64,000 nucleotides of DNA, taken from Phocaeicola faecalis. Its GTDB lineage: Bacteria > Bacteroidota > Bacteroidia > Bacteroidales > Bacteroidaceae. How positions within the stretch are numbered: the first letter of the stretch is position 1; every line of letters starts with the position of its first letter. The stretch lies in NCBI RefSeq assembly GCF_021730445.1, contig NZ_JADNRM010000003.1:62001-126000 (forward strand), in the 5' to 3' direction. Both the position numbers and the translations under genes were made by a program. The notes under the pieces were generated by a model. That model saw nothing but the letters and a program-made list of their open reading frames with translations, was not told the origin of the DNA and did not search any database. Below, piece after piece: positions 44,476 through 51,696 of the stretch.

Positions 44476-45789
44476 ATGAAAGATACAGACCAACCTATTT
44501 TGCATAAAGACGGAATCAGTTATATATTGCCTTTTATACTAGTCACCTGTTGCTTTGCCTTGTGGGGATTTGCCAATGACATCACCAATCCGATGGTAAA
44601 GGCTTTCTCTAAAATTTTCCGAATGAGCGTCACTGACGGTGCCTTGGTACAAGTCGCCTTCTATGGGGGCTATTTTGCTATGGCATTTCCGGCAGCAATG
44701 TTCATTCGTAAATATTCCTATAAGGCCGGCATTCTTTTAGGACTGAGCCTTTATGCCATAGGAGCTTTCCTATTTTTCCCCGCAAAAATGACCGGCAGTT
44801 ATTATCCTTTCTTATTGGCTTATTTTATTCTTACCTGCGGACTCTCATTTTTGGAAACCAGCTCCAATCCATATATCCTGTCGATGGGAACAGAAGAAAC
44901 TGCCACCCGGCGACTCAATTTGGCCCAGTCTTTCAATCCGATGGGGTCTTTGCTGGGTATGTATGTAGCCATGAACTTTATTCAGGCGAAACTTAATCCG
45001 ATGGATACGGCAGAACGTGCACAGCTCCCCCCGACCGAGTTTGCCGCTGTGCGTGATTCCGACCTTTCGGTATTGATAGCTCCCTATCTCACCATTGGAA
45101 TCGTCATATTCGTCATGCTTTTGGTGATTCGCTTTACTAAAATGCCAAAGAACGGCGACCAGTCACACAGTATTAATTTCGGTCCCACCCTCAAACGTAT
45201 TTTCTCCATCCCCCACTATCGGGAAGGAGTTGTGGCACAATTCTTCTATGTCGGTGCCCAAATCATGTGCTGGACTTTCATCATCCAATACGGCACTCAT
45301 TTATTTATGTCACAAGGTATGGAAGAAAAGGCGGCAGAAGTCCTTTCTCAGGAATATAACATCATTGCAATGATTATTTTCTGTATCAGCCGTTTTGTAT
45401 GTACTTTCATCTTACGTTATCTCAACCCCGGAAAACTTCTGGCTATACTTGCAGTGGCAGGATGTTTCTTCACGGCGGGTGTTATTTTCTTCCAAAATAT
45501 CTGGGGGATGTATTGTCTGGTAGCAGTCTCTGCCTGCATGTCATTGATGTTCCCCACCATCTACGGTATCGCTTTGACCGGCTTGGGAGATGATGCCAAA
45601 TTCGGCGCCGCCGGTTTGATTATGGCTATCCTGGGAGGCTCGGTGCTTCCGCCGTTACAGGCTAGCATTATCGATATGCAAACTCTTTGGAATATGCCGG
45701 CAGTAAACCTCTCATTTATCTTGCCGTTCATCTGCTTTGTAGTGATTGTCATTTACGGACACCGTTCTTACAAACGAGGGAAATATTAA
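44476..45789 (+). CDS. fucP: L-fucose/H+ symporter
   Basis: The 437-residue protein is an MFS permease with 12 predicted helices. The N-terminal ITNPMVKAFSKIF after FANDITNP, TCGLSFLETSSNPYIL and RRLNLAQSFNPMGSLLGMY are hallmarks of the FucP family; the Asp in FANDIT and the Glu in FLETSSNP correspond to the proton-coupling D46 and E135 of E. coli FucP. It imports L-fucose released from mucin or host glycans for FucI. It lies 200 bp behind fucI with a MITE between; a near-consensus -7 element (ATACTTTG, about 44455-44462) may give it some independent transcription. A terminator follows. Confidence 0.95.
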   Translation: MKDTDQPILHKDGISYILPFILVTCCFALWGFANDITNPMVKAFSKIFRMSVTDGALVQVAFYGGYFAMAFPAAMFIRKYSYKAGILLGLSLYAIGAFLFFPAKMTGSYYPFLLAYFILTCGLSFLETSSNPYILSMGTEETATRRLNLAQSFNPMGSLLGMYVAMNFIQAKLNPMDTAERAQLPPTEFAAVRDSDLSVLIAPYLTIGIVIFVMLLVIRFTKMPKNGDQSHSINFGPTLKRIFSIPHYREGVVAQFFYVGAQIMCWTFIIQYGTHLFMSQGMEEKAAEVLSQEYNIIAMIIFCISRFVCTFILRYLNPGKLLAILAVAGCFFTAGVIFFQNIWGMYCLVAVSACMSLMFPTIYGIALTGLGDDAKFGAAGLIMAILGGSVLPPLQASIIDMQTLWNMPAVNLSFILPFICFVVIVIYGHRSYKRGKY

Positions 45790-45803
45790 TCCTGTCACTC
45801 AGA

Positions 45804-45851
45804 AAATAGGTTTGTTCATCAATATTTCATATTAGCAAACCTATTTTTTTT
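45804..45851 (+). terminator. Terminator after fucP
   Basis: AAATAGGTTTG (45804-45814) pairs perfectly with CAAACCTATTT (45836-45846), followed by a run of T. Confidence 0.85.
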
Positions 45852-46147
45852 GGGGGGAGCATGCTCTAAAGTCCGTGGCAAATAATAGGGTGTAATGCCG
45901 GCTCTCGACTTTTCCCCTGAATGGCTTATCATACAATGACTGAATCCACAAAAACCAACTGTATTTTTCGCCCTACAAACGAAAAATCGGTCTCTTCCTT
46001 CCTCCCTTCATTAACCGCTAAAACGCCCTGTTGATGGGGGTTCCGATAGTGAATGGACTTCTTGTCACCGTCCTTTCAGCCTCCTTTCATTCGTCAAATT
46101 TCTTCCGCCTTAACTTTTTCTATAACGCTTTCATTTACGGTAGGTGG
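45852..46147. other. Non-coding stretch between fucP terminator and MITE copy 2
   Basis: About 300 bp with no credible gene. I see no promoter consensus and no repeat apart from the boundary with the MITE. Confidence 0.5.
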
Positions 46148-46291
46148 GTGTGTCAAAACGTGGATAATGCTGTCGTTTCGTTCGTAGGGGCGAGGTTCGC
46201 TCGCCCGAAAACAGTTTGCTTTGTGTCTTCGGGCAGGCAAACCCTGCCCCTACAGCTGACGATGGAATAGGTCGGTTTAGTTTTGACACAC
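46148..46291. mobile_element. MITE-like element, copy 2 (144 bp)
   Basis: Same 12-bp terminal inverted repeats (46148-46159 and 46280-46291), same length and same nested inner palindromes as copy 1, with about five substitutions. Fragments of its inner sequence (CTGCCCCTACA) recur at about 46335-46345 and 46545-46555, suggesting decayed or partial further copies. Confidence 0.75.
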
Positions 46292-46558
46292 TCCCGATAG
46301 CTTCAAGTAAACCGTTCTCAGGCAGACACACTGGTCTGCCCCTACAGAAAACGGTGGGCTAAAAAGAGGAGTACACATACAATCGCTGAAGGCAGATTAT
46401 GAAGGGACTTGGAAAGCGTGGCTGAAGGGAGGATGAGGGGATGTGCTGTCATCTTTAACAGGTTGATAGCCAGCGTATATGAATCAAAATGTAAGGATGA
46501 ACGGAGAAAAGGAAATGACCGACTTGGTGAGAGTAAGATACAATCTGCCCCTACAAAA

Positions 46559-46642
46559 ACATCCCGAGCTTTTTGAAAAAGATGCCGAGCTTTTTAAAAA
46601 ACATCCCGAGCTTTTTGAAAAACACCAAGGTCTTTTTGCATC
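46559..46642. repeat. 21-bp tandem repeat, four units
   Basis: Four consecutive 21-bp units with core CCGAGCTTTTT at 46559-46579, 46580-46600, 46601-46621 and a degenerate last unit to 46642. A short open frame runs through it only because 21 is a multiple of three. Confidence 0.75.
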
Positions 46643-46692
46643 ATTCAGTGTGTGAGCTTCCTATTTTTCAATGTGGACGTAGGCATCAGTTC

Positions 46693-46780
46693 ACACGTAC
46701 ATACGCATCGGGCTACACGTACGTACGCATCGGGCTACACGTATATACGCATAAGCCTGCACGTACGTACGCATAAACCT
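46693..46780. repeat. 22-bp tandem repeat, four units
   Basis: Four consecutive 22-bp units at 46693-46714, 46715-46736, 46737-46758 and 46759-46780, with shared core ACGTACGTACGCAT (some units ACGTATATACGCAT). The core is self-complementary at ACGTACGT. There are no spacers, so it is not a CRISPR. The same sequence occurs once, as part of an inverted repeat, at 8873-8894. Confidence 0.8.
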
Positions 46781-46790
46781 ACATATATAA

Positions 46791-47411
46791 TCAAAACTGT
46801 AATGACAATTGCGGGTCTTCCCCTAAAAGGTTAAATGTCATCCGATGGTAAGGAGTCGTGCCATATTCCCTGATGGCCGCACGATGTTTCTTGGTAGGAT
46901 ATCCCTTATTAGAACTCCAGTCATAATAAGGATACTCTTCATGCAAAGTATTCATATAGTCATCACGATACGTCTTTGCCAGAATAGAAGCTGCTGCAAT
47001 AGAAAGATATTTGCCATCTCCTTTCACCACTGTGGTATGCGGTATATCCTGATACTTTTTAAAGCGATTTCCATCTATCAACAAATGTTGGGGCTTCAGT
47101 TTCAACCCATCCACAGCACGATGCATAGCCAGAAATGAAGCATTCAGAATATTTATCTCATCAATCTCTGCAGGTGTCACCACTCCCACAGCCCATGCCA
47201 AAGCCTCCTTTTCTATCACTTCACGAAGAGCATACCGCTGATGTTCTGTCAATTGCTTGGAGTCATTCAACAGCTCATTTTTAAAGTCTTTTGGCAAGAT
47301 AACGGCAGCGGCATAGACCGAACCGGCCAAACATCCACGGCCGGCCTCATCGCATCCGGCTTCCACCAATTCTTTGTTTAAGTAAGGTAACAGCATACTA
47401 TTGCATTTCAA
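46791..47411 (-). CDS. rnhB: Ribonuclease HII
   Basis: The 206-residue enzyme cuts RNA in RNA-DNA hybrids and removes single ribonucleotides from DNA. The N-terminal [16 protein letters not shown] carries the first two acidic metal ligands (DEAGRG), LIDGNRF holds the third Asp and [16 protein letters not shown] the last region; YGTTPYHR is the usual C-terminal motif. Length is typical. A minus-strand -7 element lies at 47423-47430. Its stop is next to the tandem repeat region, and no clear terminator is seen. Confidence 0.95.
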   Translation of the reverse strand: MKCNSMLLPYLNKELVEAGCDEAGRGCLAGSVYAAAVILPKDFKNELLNDSKQLTEHQRYALREVIEKEALAWAVGVVTPAEIDEINILNASFLAMHRAVDGLKLKPQHLLIDGNRFKKYQDIPHTTVVKGDGKYLSIAAASILAKTYRDDYMNTLHEEYPYYDWSSNKGYPTKKHRAAIREYGTTPYHRMTFNLLGEDPQLSLQF

Positions 47412-47422
47412 ATTGTCGTCTG

Positions 47423-47430
47423 CAAAGATA
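47423..47430 (-). promoter_or_regulatory. rnhB promoter, -7 element TATCTTTG (minus strand)
   Basis: Perfect TAnnTTTG on the minus strand, immediately upstream of the rnhB start (47411), so the leader is only a few bases long. Confidence 0.6.
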
Positions 47431-47612
47431 CTTGTTTAAAAGAAAAAATCAGTAGACAGTCTCAAAATAAACAGTTATTTTTATATAGGAGCTAAGCTTT
47501 ACTTCGACCATTCAAATTTCAATAGCCTCAACCGATATTAAAATAGATATTGCTTGTGTTTCATGTTTTTTTTCGCTTACTTGCGCTTGTAAGTTAAAAT
47601 AAGAAGTTATAT

Positions 47613-48692
47613 ATGAAAAAGATTTTTTTTATTGGCATGGCCATTATAACCATTGCTGTTTCCAATTTTTTACTGACTTCTTGTTCGGATAAGGCATCTC
47701 AGCCCACTATACGTACCCTGTCGTCGGTGAAGCTTTTGTCCGATGAAAGTTTAGGTACTCCCTATCATATTTGTGTGACAGACAAATATTTAATTTTGGG
47801 AAATATGAAGAGTGATACGATTTTAGAAGTATATACACTAAACGAAAGGAAAAAAATAAATCAGTTTTTACTTCACGGAGAAGGTCCCGGAGAAATGTTG
47901 CTTTTATCCAGTATACAATACTCTAAAGCCGGTCGCTGCTTTTACTTGTCTGATGTCTTAAAGAATCTAATTTATGAAGTGTCGGAATCGGATATTGAAA
48001 AAGCACACCCCAATATAAAAGAAATCTTTCGTTTTCAACCTGAGAAGCTACCCAAAAATGCAATGATTGGTGGCTGGCAGAAATTTTTGTCAAATGGGAA
48101 AATGCTGGCATCCGGTGCTGCTCCAGAAGGAATGTTAGCCTATTTTAATCAGCAAATGACAGAGTTTTCTTATTATGAGGCTTATCCTGATAAAGAAAAA
48201 GTAAACAGTGAACTTACAGACAGAGCTAATATTCAGTTGTATGCTTCGTGTAGCGCAGTATCTCCAGATGCTGAAAAATTGGCGGTGGCTTGTTATGGTG
48301 CCGATGTGATAGGATTTGCGCGATTGGATGGGAATGGTTTGAAGACTAAATTTGTCAAAGCTCAATACCCTAATGATATTTATGTGGAACATTTTGATTC
48401 GGAGAATGTACAGGCTGCTTTCACAAAAGAATCTTTGCGGCACTACGCTTGGGTTACTGCATCTGATAAAAAGGTTTATGCTTTATATAGTGGAAAAAAA
48501 GAAAGAGACTGTGCTCGGGGATTGATGCGTGGTAATGAGGTGAGATGTTATGACTGGGATGGGAATCTATTGGAAAAAATAAAGTTAGATTGTGAGGTAT
48601 TGCAGATAGCTATCTCGCCTGACAATCAATATCTCTTTGCTGTAAGCGAGTCTCCGGGAACAGGTTATAGTATTTTAAAATATGAGCTATAA
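47613..48692 (+). CDS. Second six-bladed beta-propeller lipoprotein
   Basis: The 359-residue protein has a lipobox LLTSC with C24 and repeated beta-strand units (SLGTPYHICVTDKYLIL, SSIQYSKAGRCFYLSD, YASCSAVSPDAEKLAVA, IAISPDNQYLFAVS). The motif GEGPGEM matches GEGPEEY of the propeller at 973-2166. It belongs to the same TolB-like/BF3164-like lipoprotein group with no known ligand. Unlike that gene there is no NVEALA peptide in front. Its codons are visibly richer in A/T (many GAT, AAT, TAT, TTG) than its neighbours, suggesting later acquisition. An exported YhcH-family gene follows 33 bp downstream. Confidence 0.75.
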   Translation: MKKIFFIGMAIITIAVSNFLLTSCSDKASQPTIRTLSSVKLLSDESLGTPYHICVTDKYLILGNMKSDTILEVYTLNERKKINQFLLHGEGPGEMLLLSSIQYSKAGRCFYLSDVLKNLIYEVSESDIEKAHPNIKEIFRFQPEKLPKNAMIGGWQKFLSNGKMLASGAAPEGMLAYFNQQMTEFSYYEAYPDKEKVNSELTDRANIQLYASCSAVSPDAEKLAVACYGADVIGFARLDGNGLKTKFVKAQYPNDIYVEHFDSENVQAAFTKESLRHYAWVTASDKKVYALYSGKKERDCARGLMRGNEVRCYDWDGNLLEKIKLDCEVLQIAISPDNQYLFAVSESPGTGYSILKYEL

Positions 48693-48725
48693 ATTATTAT
48701 TGTTCAAAAAATTAAATAAGCTATT

Positions 48726-49325
48726 ATGAAAACACTCAAATTCATTCTATTCACTATCCTATTGGCAGTGGCTCCGCTGACAAAGGTTTATGCACAATGC
48801 GACAATCCCTTGAAATGGACTTTATCACGCACCTGGAGCAATGGCTTCAAAGCATTGCCCGATGTCTGTACCAATCTGAAGGAATTCCAAGCACAGTACA
48901 ACAAAAATCAGGCACAATGGGATGCCATGTTCAAATGGCTGGCAGGCCATGATTTGCAAACCATACCTGCCGGAAGACATCCGATAGAAGGAACCTCGCT
49001 GGTTGTATCCGTTGAAGACAGCAAAAATGACCCACTGGAGAAACGAGGCTCAGAATCACATTACCATCATATAGATTTCCAATATGTGGTGAAGGGCACG
49101 GAACGCTTCGGGTTGCTGGACCATGCCAGCTCTTACCCTAACCGTGCTTATACACCCGACTTTATAAGCTATGACTTCGATGTGGATAAAACAACTTTTA
49201 TAGACTCCACACCCGGACGTTTCTTCTTGTTTTTCCCTTGTGACTGGCACATTGCAAAAATTGCGACAGACAGCGGTTCGCAAGATATCAGGGTCATTGT
49301 GGTGAAACTGGACTATATACAATAA
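48726..49325 (+). CDS. YhcH/YjgK/YiaL family protein with signal peptide
   Basis: The 199-residue protein has a signal peptide cleaved near KVYAQC (about residue 23) and a DUF386 cupin-like domain with SESHYHHIDFQYVVKG (metal-binding His cluster) and FFPCDWHIAKIA, VIVVKLDY near the end. In Proteobacteria this family is mostly cytoplasmic and linked to sialic acid or other sugar metabolism, perhaps as an anomerase or isomerase; here it is exported to the periplasm, as seen with other Bacteroides copies. Sugar substrate is unknown. The gene is 33 bp behind the propeller lipoprotein, and a terminator follows. Confidence 0.85.
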   Translation: MKTLKFILFTILLAVAPLTKVYAQCDNPLKWTLSRTWSNGFKALPDVCTNLKEFQAQYNKNQAQWDAMFKWLAGHDLQTIPAGRHPIEGTSLVVSVEDSKNDPLEKRGSESHYHHIDFQYVVKGTERFGLLDHASSYPNRAYTPDFISYDFDVDKTTFIDSTPGRFFLFFPCDWHIAKIATDSGSQDIRVIVVKLDYIQ

Positions 49326-49362
49326 AGCCCGGCTATAAAATATGTCTTCTCCAAAGACAGAC

Positions 49363-49399
49363 AAGAGCCTATCTTGCTTGCAAAATAGGCTCTTCTTTT
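49363..49399 (+). terminator. Terminator after the YhcH-family gene
   Basis: AAGAGCCTAT (49363-49372) pairs perfectly with ATAGGCTCTT (49385-49394) across a 12-nt loop, followed by CTTTT. Confidence 0.8.
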
Positions 49400-49412
49400 A
49401 CAGAAAAGGACG

Positions 49413-49420
49413 TATCTTTG
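49413..49420 (+). promoter_or_regulatory. lysO promoter, -7 element TATCTTTG
   Basis: Perfect TAnnTTTG match; the start codon of the first lysO gene is about 20 bp downstream. Confidence 0.7.
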
Positions 49421-49439
49421 CAGCAAAACGATAAAAGAT

Positions 49440-49721
49440 ATGTTTACTATTATAGGAATTATGTTTGCCGGGATGTTGCTCGGCTTTCTGCTACGCAAAC
49501 AACGACTATCGTGGATACACAAAGTCATTACTGTTTTTATTTGGCTACTGCTTTTCCTGCTGGGAATAGATGTGGGAGGTAATCAAGAGATTATCAACGG
49601 ATTACATACTATCGGTTTGGAAGCTATCACCCTCACCTTGGCAGCCGTACTGGGTAGCGTCACTGCTGCCTGGGCATTATGGTATATGGTATATAAAAGA
49701 AACGGGAGGACCGAAGCATGA
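49440..49721 (+). CDS. LysO-type lysine exporter, N-terminal subunit
   Basis: The 93-residue membrane protein has three hydrophobic segments (FTIIGIMFAGMLLGFLL, VFIWLLLFLLGIDVGG, AITLTLAAVLGSVTAAWALW). It corresponds to the N-terminal part of the LysO/YbjE (DUF340) lysine exporter of E. coli, where LLGIDVGGN is a family signature. Here the transporter is divided into two genes. Stop and start of the pair overlap by 4 bp (ATGA at 49718-49721), so the two parts are made in a 1:1 manner and presumably assemble into one exporter in the inner membrane. Confidence 0.85.
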   Translation: MFTIIGIMFAGMLLGFLLRKQRLSWIHKVITVFIWLLLFLLGIDVGGNQEIINGLHTIGLEAITLTLAAVLGSVTAAWALWYMVYKRNGRTEA

Positions 49722-50323
49722 AAGGAAGTCTGATTATCATCTCTTTTTTTGTTATCGGCACGCTATGCGGGGCTTATCATCTGATTCCATACGACTTTAC
49801 GCAAAGCAATTTAAGTTATTATGCCCTATGCGCATTAATGTTCAGCGTGGGCATCAGCGTGGGAAATGACCCGCAGACACTCCGCAATTTCCGTTCACTC
49901 AATCCACGCCTTATATTTCTGCCCATCATGACCATTTTAGGCACATTAGCAGGATGCGCGGTTATCAGTTTATTCCTCTCCCACCGTTCTTTGTCGGATT
50001 GTCTGGCTGTCGGCTCCGGCTTCGGTTACTATTCATTGTCAAGCATCTTCATAACCGAATATAAAGGAGCGGAATTAGGAACTATTGCCTTACTGTCCAA
50101 TATATCGCGTGAGATTATTACACTGCTGTTTGCACCTTTGCTTGTAAGATGGTTTGGAAATCTTGCCCCCATATCATCCGGTGGAGCAACTACTATGGAT
50201 ACAACCCTGCCTATTATCACAAGGACAGCGGGGGAAAGTTTTGTGGTCGTTTCTATTTTCCATGGGTTTGTGGTAGATTTTAGCGTACCGTTTCTAGTCA
50301 CTTTATTTTGTTCGTTTCCGTAA
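49718..50323 (+). CDS. LysO-type lysine exporter, C-terminal subunit
   Basis: The 201-residue protein has about six membrane segments and matches the larger C-terminal part of LysO: ALMFSVGISVGND, SGFGYYSLSSIFITEYKGAELGTIALLSNISREIITLL and GGATTMDTTLPIITRTAG are conserved in the family. With the preceding gene it forms a lysine (and thialysine) exporter driven by ion symport or antiport. It overlaps the upstream gene by 4 bp. It converges with sufS and is separated from it by a palindromic repeat. Confidence 0.88.
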   Translation: MKGSLIIISFFVIGTLCGAYHLIPYDFTQSNLSYYALCALMFSVGISVGNDPQTLRNFRSLNPRLIFLPIMTILGTLAGCAVISLFLSHRSLSDCLAVGSGFGYYSLSSIFITEYKGAELGTIALLSNISREIITLLFAPLLVRWFGNLAPISSGGATTMDTTLPIITRTAGESFVVVSIFHGFVVDFSVPFLVTLFCSFP

Positions 50324-50372
50324 GTTTTATCATTCGCCGGATAAACAAACCCAATCGGAGTTATCAATCAAC

Positions 50373-50455
50373 ATTCTTCAGGCACGGATTACACGGAAAC
50401 ACGGAAAAGAAATAAATTCATCCGTGTAAATCCATGAAATCCGTGCCTGAAGAAT
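50373..50455. repeat. Palindromic intergenic repeat, copy A
   Basis: The arms ATTCTTCAGGCACGGATT (50373-50390) and its exact complement (50438-50455) form an 18-bp perfect stem, with further ACACGGA/TCCGTGT pairing inside. It lies between convergent lysO and sufS and could act as a two-way terminator. The CAGGCACGGATTACACGGA core recurs, in part, at 55789-55806. Confidence 0.75.
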
Positions 50456-50470
50456 CGAAGAAGCAGAGGG

Positions 50471-51685
50471 TCAAAACATTTTGCTGACACGTTCGATGCC
50501 GGCAGCCAAAGCTTCTATCTCCTCTTTCGTATTATAAAGTCCGAAAGAAGCACGCACTGTCCCTTCTATACCCAAACGAATCATCAACGGTTGCGCACAA
50601 TGATGTCCGGTACGGACAGCAATGCCCAATCGGTCGAGCAAGGTTCCCATATCCAAATGATGAATATTCCCTACCAGAAAAGAAACGACACCACTTTTGT
50701 GTTCCGCCTCACCAAAGATACGCATCCCTTCTATCTCTTTCAAACGTTTCATGGCATACACAGTCAATTCGTGCTCATAGGCAGCAATGTTGTCCATTCC
50801 GACAGCCGATACATAATCAAGCGCTTTTGCCAATGCCGTGGTGCCGATATAATCGGGTGTTCCGGCTTCAAACTTAAAAGGAAGTTCATTGAAAGTGGTT
50901 TTCTCGAAACTGACACTCTGTATCATTTCCCCTCCCCCCTGATAAGGCGGAAGTTTATCCAACCATTCCTCTTTTCCATAAAGTACACCTACCCCCGTAG
51001 GTCCATATATCTTATGCCCGCTAAATGCAAAAAAGTCTGCATCCAAGTCCTGCACGTCCACTTTCATGTGAGGTACGCTCTGTGCACCGTCTATCAGGAC
51101 AGGGACACCGTGACCGTGAGCCGTTGCAATCATCTCCTTCACCGGATTTACAGTTCCGAGTACATTGCTGACATGCACCAGGCTCACTAATTTTGTACGT
51201 TCAGAAAAGAGTTTCTCATACTCATCTATAAGCAGTTCACCCTTATCATTCATCGGAATAACCTTCAGCACAATACCTCTTTTCTCGGCCTGCAATTGCC
51301 AAGGAACGATATTGCTATGGTGTTCCATGGTAGAAACAATCACCTCGTCACCTTCCTTCATCTGACTTTCGGCAAAGGAAGAGGCCAACAGATTGATACT
51401 TTCAGTAGTCCCCCGTGTAAACACGATTTCATTCGAACTGCGTGCATTGATAAACTTACGAACAGTTTCGCGTGAGGCTTCGTGCAACTCGGTCGCCTGC
51501 TGGGAAAGAAAGTGCACACCGCGATGAACATTGGCATTGACCGAATAATATTCGTCGGTAATGGCTTCTACAACACAACGCGGTTTCTGTGTGGTTGCCC
51601 CATTGTCCAAATAGATAAGCGGCTTACCATATACTTCCCTGCTCAATATCGGAAAGTCTTCCCTTATTTTCTGTATATCGTACAT
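50471..51685 (-). CDS. sufS: Cysteine desulfurase SufS
   Basis: The 404-residue PLP enzyme takes sulfur from L-cysteine for Fe-S cluster assembly by SufBCD. The fold-type I class V features are clear: K225 in FAFSGHKIYGPTG forms the Schiff base, and C363 in AVRTGHHCAQPL accepts the persulfide in the short-loop position that distinguishes SufS from IscS. The N-terminal YLDNGATTQKP is typical. It is the last gene of the suf unit, 11 bp behind sufD. No SufE or SufU is encoded in the window. Confidence 0.96.
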   Translation of the reverse strand: MYDIQKIREDFPILSREVYGKPLIYLDNGATTQKPRCVVEAITDEYYSVNANVHRGVHFLSQQATELHEASRETVRKFINARSSNEIVFTRGTTESINLLASSFAESQMKEGDEVIVSTMEHHSNIVPWQLQAEKRGIVLKVIPMNDKGELLIDEYEKLFSERTKLVSLVHVSNVLGTVNPVKEMIATAHGHGVPVLIDGAQSVPHMKVDVQDLDADFFAFSGHKIYGPTGVGVLYGKEEWLDKLPPYQGGGEMIQSVSFEKTTFNELPFKFEAGTPDYIGTTALAKALDYVSAVGMDNIAAYEHELTVYAMKRLKEIEGMRIFGEAEHKSGVVSFLVGNIHHLDMGTLLDRLGIAVRTGHHCAQPLMIRLGIEGTVRASFGLYNTKEEIEALAAGIERVSKMF

Positions 51686-51696
51686 AGTTATCCTTT

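Noticed and set aside
46573..46776. Short open frame through the tandem repeats
   Set aside because: It exists because the 21-bp units keep phase; no homology, signal or promoter, and the 22-bp array breaks the pattern.
46693..46780. Possible CRISPR array
   Set aside because: The units are contiguous with no unique spacers, and no cas genes are present.
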